Positions 15,334-21,316 of a stretch of DNA of 21,316 nucleotides are shown one piece after another; within the stretch, counting starts at the first letter, position 1, and every line of letters begins with the position of its first letter. The stretch comes from Guillardia theta CCMP2712 (Eukaryota; Cryptophyceae; Pyrenomonadales; Geminigeraceae): the NCBI RefSeq assembly GCF_000315625.1, contig NW_005434383.1:8571-29886 (forward strand), given 5' to 3'. Both the position numbers and the translations under genes were made by a program. The notes below the pieces were generated by a model. The model saw only the letters and a program-made list of their open reading frames with translations. It was not told the DNA's origin and made no database searches.

Positions 15334-18057
15334 TTATTTCTTGCGTGGTGGTGGTGGTAGTGGTGGTTCATCATCATCTATAAATTGAAGGTCTTCATCT
15401 TCTTTAGCTTTGGCTTTGCTTGCTGCAGCTGTTGAATTATTCTTTTTTTTATCATCATCATCATCATCATCATCATCATCTTCATCATCTTCAATTATAT
15501 CAGTATTAAATATATGACTGCGATTGTTTTTCCCGTGTGGTTTGCATTCATAATTTAAACTCTGTAATTTCTTGCTAAACATTGATGAATTTGTGATTTC
15601 AGATTCTGGATATTCTTTTCTAAATAGTCGAAATACTTCTCTTAATTCAACATTTCCAGTCGATGGCTTTGTGTTCTCCTTCATAAACATAAGCACATCA
15701 TTAGATTCTCTTATATATTCTTCGGTTATATCGATGAAAGATTGGGGAGGATCTAAGACCAGACCCTTATTTTTTACATATGTTTTAATTAGAAGCCATA
15801 TATAAGCATCTCTATATCTTGTGTCTTCTCTGAATTTCTCTCTAAGATCAAGATCAATCTTTTTAAATTTGTTGGGGTCTTGTTTAATCAATTCATTGTC
15901 TTTTGTGAATTTAATGCCATAATGAATAATTTGAAGACGTCGAGCAATGGCGTCATTCACCTCATCCATCTTTGGGATACTATTGCATAATAAAGTTATG
16001 TTGAATTGTGGTTTAAATTCGACACATTCCTTAAATAACCCTCGTTCTCTTACTTTATCACCTCCAGTTGAGCCTTTAACTACTGAGGACTGCATTTTAT
16101 TTTTTTTGTCATTTGGTGGTTCAGAAGCGCAAACAGACCGCTTTCCCTTAGTATTTACTAAATCGGAGGTCTCATTTGCGGATTTTTTGCCTTTGGTGAA
16201 TACTTGGGGCGCAATCTGCATATAGTATTTACCGAAAGCCTCATCGTGCAAATTGCTAAATAGGGATTTGCCATTTGAGCCCGAGCCAGTCTCAACGATA
16301 AATAACTCTTGTTTATTGTCTCCATACAATTGTTTAGCTTTGACCGATAAGACATATTGATATTCATCATCAGATGAGAACATAAGACGGAGCACTTTTT
16401 CAACTTCTTCATAAATATTTTGGTCATATTCATTAGGGAATGCATATTCTGTATTTGTATAAATATAGTCATCTGTTTTGATGTCTCTTATGCAATCTTT
16501 GATATCTGGGGCTGAAAGTGCTTGATTTAGATCAAGAACCTTATCACTAAATGAGAACAGATAATTTTTGTTGTCTAAGTATTTATCATAGAATTCTTTG
16601 ATACCAAAAGGACCACGCAAGAAATCTTTAACCTCTTTGATTGGTGTCATTCTTTTACATAGTGACTCAAATTCATAAAGATTTTTTGAATATTTAAGAT
16701 AATTCTTTGCTAAATTTTGATCGCTTTCCGATGCATCTTGTTTTTTGAGTAGATCCATTGATTTTTTAAGATAAGAATCTGCGACACTGTGAATTAAAGG
16801 GGCGATGCAATCATTTATTGTATCTATTACATATTGACATACTGGATCTTCATGCCATACATTAAATTTGTCGCATACATACCACCTTTTCAATAATTTA
16901 TCATATGCGATATTTCTATTCTTAATTTTAATGAAATAAGATTCAACCATAGGTTTTAATGCCCCAGTGGTTGGCTTGATCAATTTAAGTTTATCAATTT
17001 CTGATAATATTTCTTTATTAATGTCGTCACCGGCAGGCTGTGCATCGTCATTAAGAAATTGCATATCATCATATTTATCATCGACACACTCTTTTAAGAA
17101 TGTCCATCCTAGGCGTGCGCCATCTGCTCGAGCTCCATAATATATCTTATAGCAATGATCATAATTATATTTGCTTGATTGTTGACTTAATTTGTCGAAT
17201 ATCTCAAAGCCTTTATCCTTGTATTCGTTATATTCTGCTACATTATGCATAGCCCACGCAATACGCGACCAATCGTGATAGTTATCAAATTTATCAGGCA
17301 AAAGATGCTCACATAAATATTCGAAATCTTTAAATGTGACCGTGGTTGATGTATATTGTTTTCTATCTTCAAAATATTTTTTCATTTGATCCATTGTTAA
17401 TATTTGATTTTCAGACGTTAAACATTTTGATGGTTGGCTATCAACCATTATTTTATATTTATCATCTATTTTATCAAATAAGATTTTTGGAATTTCTTTT
17501 AACTCATATTTTTGCTTTATTGCATAGAATCCATCATCTCTAAGCACACCCGCACCAATAGCGCATCCGCCCTCATTGCGAAAGTCAATATAATCGAGAA
17601 AACCTGAATCAGTCTTTATATACGGGCAATACAGAAAGTAATGATGTGAGCCGTTGGGCGTTGAGACTTGAAAGGTTTGAACATCATAAATTAGTTTTTC
17701 AATATCATTATCTCGTTCTTCAGCTTTGGCAATGTCAAGATCGATGACGGTTAAATTATTGACCTTTCCAGTAAGAACAGCATATTTGACTGCCTTTTCT
17801 TTATTGATTGTTGATTTAATTTCATTGTGCCATATCTTGAATGTCTCCTTATTGTGTGATTTTGGATCGTTCCAGCCAGTACGAAAGGCATAAGTTTTAT
17901 TGATGATCATCTTTGACTTGAATTTTTTATTTTTTGGATCCTTTGGATCTTGGGGATACAGAGGGACACATTTAAAACCCAGCACGTCCCTGACATGTTC
18001 AAAGTCATCAATGGCCTTTTCAAGGAGATATTCAGCAGAAGGCAATTTTTGGGGCAT
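15334..18057 (-). CDS. Primase-polymerase / SF3 helicase (D5-like)
   Basis: A 907-aa replication protein. The N-terminal AEP-type prim-pol domain carries DLD (106-108), STPNGSHHY with the catalytic His (132-140) and DFR (158-160). A PriCT-like region follows (about 243-325, DWSRIAWAMHNV). A D5_N-like region leads to the SF3 helicase: Walker A GSGSNGKS (591-598), Walker B-type strand KRSVCASE (639-646), sensor NITLLCNSIP (686-695) and an Arg finger in AIARRL (703-708). The C-terminal tail is Asp/Lys-rich, with ten Asp codons as an (ATC)10 run at 15451-15480, then Pro-rich. It would unwind and prime viral DNA. Length and order match PLV and NCLDV D5-like proteins. Paired AGTAAYAAAA motifs precede the start. 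Confidence 0.96.
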   Translation of the reverse strand: MPQKLPSAEYLLEKAIDDFEHVRDVLGFKCVPLYPQDPKDPKNKKFKSKMIINKTYAFRTGWNDPKSHNKETFKIWHNEIKSTINKEKAVKYAVLTGKVNNLTVIDLDIAKAEERDNDIEKLIYDVQTFQVSTPNGSHHYFLYCPYIKTDSGFLDYIDFRNEGGCAIGAGVLRDDGFYAIKQKYELKEIPKILFDKIDDKYKIMVDSQPSKCLTSENQILTMDQMKKYFEDRKQYTSTTVTFKDFEYLCEHLLPDKFDNYHDWSRIAWAMHNVAEYNEYKDKGFEIFDKLSQQSSKYNYDHCYKIYYGARADGARLGWTFLKECVDDKYDDMQFLNDDAQPAGDDINKEILSEIDKLKLIKPTTGALKPMVESYFIKIKNRNIAYDKLLKRWYVCDKFNVWHEDPVCQYVIDTINDCIAPLIHSVADSYLKKSMDLLKKQDASESDQNLAKNYLKYSKNLYEFESLCKRMTPIKEVKDFLRGPFGIKEFYDKYLDNKNYLFSFSDKVLDLNQALSAPDIKDCIRDIKTDDYIYTNTEYAFPNEYDQNIYEEVEKVLRLMFSSDDEYQYVLSVKAKQLYGDNKQELFIVETGSGSNGKSLFSNLHDEAFGKYYMQIAPQVFTKGKKSANETSDLVNTKGKRSVCASEPPNDKKNKMQSSVVKGSTGGDKVRERGLFKECVEFKPQFNITLLCNSIPKMDEVNDAIARRLQIIHYGIKFTKDNELIKQDPNKFKKIDLDLREKFREDTRYRDAYIWLLIKTYVKNKGLVLDPPQSFIDITEEYIRESNDVLMFMKENTKPSTGNVELREVFRLFRKEYPESEITNSSMFSKKLQSLNYECKPHGKNNRSHIFNTDIIEDDEDDDDDDDDDDKKKNNSTAAASKAKAKEDEDLQFIDDDEPPLPPPPRKK

Positions 18058-18083
18058 CCTTTTATTTATAGGTGAGATTTTTA

Positions 18084-18114
18084 TTTTGTTACTTTATTTA
18101 TCCATTTTATTACT
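18084..18114 (-). promoter_or_regulatory. Paired AGTAAYAAAA motif upstream of the primase gene
   Basis: On the - strand, AGTAATAAAA (18114-18105) and AGTAACAAAA (18093-18084) lie 21 nt apart, each preceded by ATAAA. Between the nearer copy and the ATG is ATCTCACCTATAAATAAAA, part of which recurs before capsid protein 1. Confidence 0.45.
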
Positions 18115-18159
18115 TTATATCATTTTTTCCTCAAAATCGGCAAAATTCTTGCAATTTAT

Positions 18160-18187
18160 TTTTGTTACTTGTATAATAGTAACAAAA
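18160..18187. repeat. 10-bp inverted repeat made of two opposed AGTAACAAAA motifs
   Basis: TTTTGTTACT (18160-18169) and AGTAACAAAA (18178-18187) are perfect reverse complements around an 8-nt TGTATAAT spacer. It lies between the 66-aa gene and the primase leader, where a dimeric regulator could bind, or it could form a hairpin at the 3' end of the 66-aa transcript. Confidence 0.7.
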
Positions 18188-18209
18188 TAAAAAAAGACTG
18201 TATCAATGC

Positions 18210-18410
18210 TTAATCTGATGATCTATTTCCTTTTTCTGCCTTCTTCCTATAATAATATTCTAAGGACTTTTGTTTGATCATATTTCTATATTCTTCGTCA
18301 TTTAAATATTTGTTCTTTCTGAATTCCTTAATCCTTTCAACCTCTCTATTGTGAAAGTCTTCATCGTTGTTAAATCTCTTATAGTAATATCGAGCTTGTG
18401 CTTTTGCCAT
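18210..18410 (-). CDS. 66-aa basic helical protein, putative DNA-binding
   Basis: A small, very basic protein (KAQARYYYKRFNND; VERIKEFRKNKY; SLEYYYRKKAEKG) with repeated Tyr-Tyr-x-Lys and Lys-Asn-Lys patterns. The same KKYYxNKK style recurs at about 550-575 of the adjacent recombinase (RQKKYYDNKKADI), so the two may share a DNA-binding element. It is encoded between the recombinase and primase genes on the same strand. The start at 18410 has an ACTTATATATAAGT palindrome just upstream. No named family was recognised. Confidence 0.7.
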   Translation of the reverse strand: MAKAQARYYYKRFNNDEDFHNREVERIKEFRKNKYLNDEEYRNMIKQKSLEYYYRKKAEKGNRSSD

Positions 18411-18423
18411 TGATGGAGTTTCT

Positions 18424-18437
18424 ACTTATATATAAGT
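18424..18437. promoter_or_regulatory. 14-bp perfect palindrome upstream of the 66-aa gene
   Basis: ACTTATATATAAGT is self-complementary and lies 13 bp upstream of the ATG at 18410. A second half-copy (CACTTATATAT) follows at about 18450. Operator for a dimeric repressor, or merely a TATA-rich promoter. Confidence 0.45.
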
Positions 18438-18494
18438 AAGAAAGTTTTTTCACTTATATATTAAAAAAATAATCAAATCATTTTTATATAAATT

Positions 18495-18553
18495 GGGGGG
18501 TTTCGCCCCCCCGCGAGCTTTCTTTCAGAAAGCATGGTTTCGCTCCGCGAAAC
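18495..18553. terminator. Three adjacent hairpins after the recombinase gene
   Basis: Three perfect stems sit side by side: GGGGGG/CCCCCC (18495-18500 with 18506-18511), GCTTTCT/AGAAAGC (18517-18523 with 18527-18533) and GTTTCGC/GCGAAAC (18537-18543 with 18547-18553), each with a 3-5 nt loop. The cluster starts 14 bp beyond the recombinase stop and probably marks its transcript end. The first stem is the same GC element as at 20997. Confidence 0.65.
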
Positions 18554-18566
18554 TACGAATTGACCA

Positions 18567-20426
18567 TTATAATAAGCGGCTCTTCCACACATTGCCATCT
18601 TTGTATAATTGATATGTGGCTTGGCTCCCAGATGTGGGTTTTGCTTTGCCACCGGTTGCAATGATATCATTCAATCTTTTAACTATCTTTCGAGCTGTTA
18701 TTTTGTCCTTGTTATTTTCGTATTGCTGTTTTTTCCTATCTAATATATCGGCTTTCTTATTATCATAATATTTCTTTTGTCTTTCGCGCTCTGATATGCG
18801 AGGGTCTTTTATAGGTGGTTTTATTGGTTGCCTTATTGTTGGCGAAGCCAAGCGTAGCGTAGGTTGTACTGACTCGATAGATTGAATCTCATCGGTTGGC
18901 TCTTGTTTAATTCTCACAGCTGCAGGGGGTGCAGGCTCAGGCTCAATCAATCCTTTCTCTTGCTTTATTGTTATCATCTCATTTTTGGACAATGATTTTT
19001 TATAACTCTTTTGCTGTATCGCAACCGAATTTCGCATCTTCAATGCTACATTTTCCAATATCTTATTTGCTGTGTTGTTTTGATATAACCACGTAATAAA
19101 TGAGCTACGAAACATATTGACGTTCAATTGATGCTTATCAAACATATTCTTCAGATAAACGGCCATATTTGCCTTTGCAGGTTTATTTCTGTCTTTGATT
19201 TGTGTTATAAAATACTCACGAGGATAAAGCGAATAGCTCTCACGAATGAAATCGCTTAATTTGAATGCATATGGTGAAAGATTCTCGCTTATCTTTGATT
19301 TGGTATTGATCATATAGCCGACAAAGTACCTTATAGCTCCGTGCTTTTTCTTGTCCTTATTGAATACATATTCACATAGCTTCGATTTATCGTTGGGAAT
19401 ATATATATAATCTATGTTATTATTAAGATCATTCAATGTAGTTGTAAATTTAGCATCTGACAATTCAAGCCTTACGGGTGGCGTGTATAAATATGCCTGT
19501 AAAATTAAGGCGTACATATGCAGTTTATAAGTCTCTTGATGATCTTTGCCTTTGTTTTGTAGTGATTGTCTAAATTGTTTATTCATTTCTTCAACAAGGT
19601 CAAGCAATGCACCATATGGGAGGAATTTAAGCTCTTCATACTTATTAAGTTGATTTTTTCCTTCCTCATCCTTAACAATTGCAAAATCGAAATCAGTCGC
19701 AAGCATTGCAAGTTTGATTTTCAATTCATTATTATCACCGAATGCAATCTTAAACAATCTTGTAAAATCATATATATCATTCCTAATTGTTGCGACTGAT
19801 TGACCCTTATTGAATCTAATAATCAACATCTGATTTAATATCTTTCTGTGGTTCTCTATAATCCATTTAAGATTTTGTAGATCTTGCGGCACATCAGGAA
19901 CATTCTTTATTATAAAATTCACCATCGAGACAACCCTTTTATCAGATTTCACGGGTCCAACACTGGCATATTTATTTTGTTTCAAATCTTCCAATGTAGG
20001 CACAACATTATATTTTATCTTCTTATATTGTTCAGGTGTATAATCTAGCGTAAATATTTTATTTGTCCAAGAGTTGGGGCCGTTGATAGATGGATTAATG
20101 CTTTCAACCATTGCCTCGAATTTGTCCCATAGTGTAAAGGCTTTTGTTTGATCTGTGAATTGATTGAAATCAAGCAATTTTAAAGAATTCTCATATGCTG
20201 CAGAACTAGCATCATTCATAAGCTTAAGCTCCTTGTAAAATCCAACATCACGGGGCGCCTTGTTGATGCTCTTTGCTTGTGCAGGCTTGGGCTGTGCTTG
20301 CTTTGGTTGATTGCTTTTTTGCTTTGGTTGCTTTGGTTGCTTCTTGGGCTTTTGTGCCTTTGGGGCTTTAAAGTTGTCTGGCTTGAACTTCTGAACTGGT
20401 TGAGGGTTTCTTTTTTGGCGATTCAT
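18567..20426 (-). CDS. Tyrosine recombinase / integrase with long tails
   Basis: A 619-aa protein. Residues 1-60 are a Lys/Gln/Pro-rich basic tail. The helical core region (about 65-310) is followed by catalytic-domain boxes: R319 in TPPVRLEL (box I), R440 in NMFRSSFITW (box II, where the usual H-x-x-R has Asn) and Y475 in MRNSVAIQQKSYKK as nucleophile. Two IKQE strings (487-490, 506-509; SUMO-site-like) lie in a Pro/Glu linker, followed by a basic KKYY/NKK region (about 545-580) and a C-terminal domain ending near GNVWKSRLL. Such enzymes integrate or resolve PLV genomes. The gene lies with primase and zinc-finger genes inside a pair of long direct repeats. Family confident; activity inferred from boxes I-III. 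Confidence 0.87.
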   Translation of the reverse strand: MNRQKRNPQPVQKFKPDNFKAPKAQKPKKQPKQPKQKSNQPKQAQPKPAQAKSINKAPRDVGFYKELKLMNDASSAAYENSLKLLDFNQFTDQTKAFTLWDKFEAMVESINPSINGPNSWTNKIFTLDYTPEQYKKIKYNVVPTLEDLKQNKYASVGPVKSDKRVVSMVNFIIKNVPDVPQDLQNLKWIIENHRKILNQMLIIRFNKGQSVATIRNDIYDFTRLFKIAFGDNNELKIKLAMLATDFDFAIVKDEEGKNQLNKYEELKFLPYGALLDLVEEMNKQFRQSLQNKGKDHQETYKLHMYALILQAYLYTPPVRLELSDAKFTTTLNDLNNNIDYIYIPNDKSKLCEYVFNKDKKKHGAIRYFVGYMINTKSKISENLSPYAFKLSDFIRESYSLYPREYFITQIKDRNKPAKANMAVYLKNMFDKHQLNVNMFRSSFITWLYQNNTANKILENVALKMRNSVAIQQKSYKKSLSKNEMITIKQEKGLIEPEPAPPAAVRIKQEPTDEIQSIESVQPTLRLASPTIRQPIKPPIKDPRISERERQKKYYDNKKADILDRKKQQYENNKDKITARKIVKRLNDIIATGGKAKPTSGSQATYQLYKDGNVWKSRLL

Positions 20427-20506
20427 CCTTTATAATATATATAGATAATTATTTTTCTTATGTAGTTTTACGTTTTCTTACATAAAAACAAAATTAAGAT
20501 CATTTT

Positions 20507-20950
20507 TTATTTATCAAATTCAAGCATAAATTTTGAATTTGACAATACTTTCTTATGTTTATCGCTGTTGACATGTGTCTTAAATTCATCCTTTGAAGGT
20601 GTTTTATCAAATTGATGATCACATACTGGACATTTATTAGTTTTGATATCTCCAACTTTTAATTTAATTGCTTTATCATATCTTTCTTTGTTTGTCATTT
20701 TCTTTTGTTTAGGTCCAACACTCGCTTTATCCTTGTATTGCTGATTTGCATTGATAAGTTTCTTAGGTTTGACTGGTTTTTCATATTGTTTGTTTGGTAA
20801 TTTGCCGTCATAAGTTTTTAGATCTTGCATTATACCTTTGACTTCATCATATTCCTTCGATCCTTTTTTAACTATGCACCAAGTGCCAGAATGACCTTTA
20901 TTGAACTCTTTGAGAGCTTGAATCCATGTGTTGCCTTTTCTAGTATTCAT
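20507..20950 (-). CDS. C2H2 zinc-finger protein
   Basis: A 147-aa protein. The N-terminus (WIQALKEFNKGHSGTWCIVK, then KGSKEYDEVKGIM) resembles a short domain frequent in giant-virus proteins of unknown function. A Lys/Pro-rich linker follows. At the C-terminus is one zinc finger: C107, C110, H126, H132 (C-x2-C-x15-H-x5-H), with FDKTPSKDEFKTH between ligands. Probably a DNA-binding or virion DNA-associated protein. It is the first gene of the right-hand leftward module, 80 bp upstream of the recombinase. A KASVGP string recurs in the recombinase as YASVGP, perhaps by chance. Confidence 0.82.
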   Translation of the reverse strand: MNTRKGNTWIQALKEFNKGHSGTWCIVKKGSKEYDEVKGIMQDLKTYDGKLPNKQYEKPVKPKKLINANQQYKDKASVGPKQKKMTNKERYDKAIKLKVGDIKTNKCPVCDHQFDKTPSKDEFKTHVNSDKHKKVLSNSKFMLEFDK

Positions 20951-20985
20951 TTATAATAAAGAAAGATAGATAATAATAAAAAAAA

Positions 20986-21030
20986 GAATATAATTTGGGG
21001 GGTTTCGCCCCCCCGCGACGAATATAATTT
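20986..21030. repeat. GC hairpin flanked by an 11-bp direct repeat
   Basis: GGGGGG (20997-21002) and CCCCCC (21008-21013) form a stem around TTTCG. GAATATAATTT occurs immediately before (20986-20996) and after (21020-21030) the 23-nt GC element, as a target-site duplication would. It lies 36 bp upstream of the zinc-finger gene start, outside any gene. Confidence 0.7.
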
Positions 21031-21123
21031 AGTATAATAAGCGTAATGATAAAGGGGTTTTAATAAAAAGGAGAAAAATAATAGATAATATATAATATAT
21101 AACATTATAATAGAGTGGGGATA

Positions 21124-21316
21124 GTTTGGCAAAGGGAGGCGAAGGGTGGCGAAGGGTGGCGAAGGGAGGCGAAGGGGTGGCGAAGGGAGAAGCGAAGGGG
21201 ACCCTTTGCCATGTTTTAGCTGGATACAAGGGTAAAAGAAGGGTAAAAAGAGGATATATAGACGTTAGGCGAAGGGGCGAAGGGTGAAATTCAATTTTTG
21301 GGATAATATTATAATT
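21124..21316. repeat. Long direct repeat R2 (GGCGAAGGG array plus core)
   Basis: GGCGAAGGG units begin near 21127 and vary by one or two bases; the shared core starts at 21189. It repeats R1 (14988-15110) in the same orientation, with mismatches such as T/C at 15009 and A/G at 15099. It runs to within a few bases of the window end, so its full extent is not visible. The remaining 20951-21123 interval contains only the hairpin above and AT-rich spacer; no gene was seen. Confidence 0.92.

Noticed and set aside
15108-15377. His/Asn-rich 89-aa frame on the - strand
   Set aside because: It overlaps the primase C-terminus in another frame and reads through the non-coding repeat block; composition reflects GGTGGT and ATT repeats.
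21029-21229. Proline-rich frame on the - strand (FATPSPPFA repeats)
   Set aside because: It is the translation of the GGCGAAGGG repeat array R2, with no support as a gene.
1-21316. Bacteriophage or plasmid origin
   Set aside because: Phage-like repeats occur in the fibre, but capsid, A32-type ATPase, D5-like primase, DUF5754-like protein and absence of Shine-Dalgarno sites fit a eukaryotic PLV-type virus.

Overview
The window looks like most of the genome of a small double-stranded DNA virus of a unicellular eukaryote, closest in gene content to polinton-like viruses (PLVs). Four hallmarks support this: an FtsK/HerA-type (A32-like) genome-packaging ATPase, double-jelly-roll type major capsid proteins, a primase-polymerase/SF3 helicase (D5-like) replication protein, and a tyrosine recombinase. 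Supporting features are AT-rich DNA with tightly packed genes on both strands, TAA/TATA-rich leaders without Shine-Dalgarno sites, a glutaredoxin, and a DUF5754-like protein of the kind seen in algal and protist viruses. No family B polymerase, no Ulp1-type maturation protease, no rRNA and no tRNA were seen. A fragment of a larger relative or an integrated copy cannot be excluded.

Layout. (1) 54-5231 (+): a very large virion-fibre-like protein of about 1725 aa. It has a collagen-like stalk, a LamG-like domain interrupted by a glycine-rich insertion, a tandem 24-aa repeat, a second LamG-like domain, an 11-aa repeat shaft and a C-terminal head. Its 5' end is unresolved. (2) 5372-6352 (+): a Pro/Gln-rich protein. 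(3) 6349-12228 (-): a morphogenesis array. In transcription order it holds capsid protein 2, capsid protein 1, a 112-aa protein, a coiled-coil protein, the packaging ATPase, a small acidic protein and a beta-rich putative minor capsid protein. (4) 12256-13863 (+): a penton-like protein, a 41-aa micro-ORF and a two-transmembrane SLATT-like protein, divergent from the capsid array across only 27 bp. (5) 13860-14423 (-): glutaredoxin and the DUF5754-like protein. (6) 14519-14842 (+): a small acidic helical protein. (7) 14945-15300: a non-coding block of GGCGAAGGG repeats with inverted arms. (8) 15334-20950 (-): a replication/integration module with primase-helicase, a 66-aa basic protein, the tyrosine recombinase and a C2H2 zinc-finger protein. 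(9) 20951-21316: a GC hairpin followed by a second, direct copy of the repeat block.

How it may work together. The - strand array and the divergent penton gene would supply the icosahedral shell and packaging motor, with the fibre giving host attachment. The right-hand module would supply replication, integration and DNA binding. That module sits between direct repeats of about 123 bp that are about 96% identical by hand alignment. It also has its own recurrent upstream motif, AGTAAYAAAA, which suggests separate control from the capsid genes.

The features most worth a second look are the repeat-flanked replication module, the two collinear capsid paralogues, the interrupted LamG domain of the fibre with its nearly identical tandem repeats, a family of GC-rich hairpins (one flanked by an 11-bp duplication), and the virus-encoded SLATT-like membrane protein.
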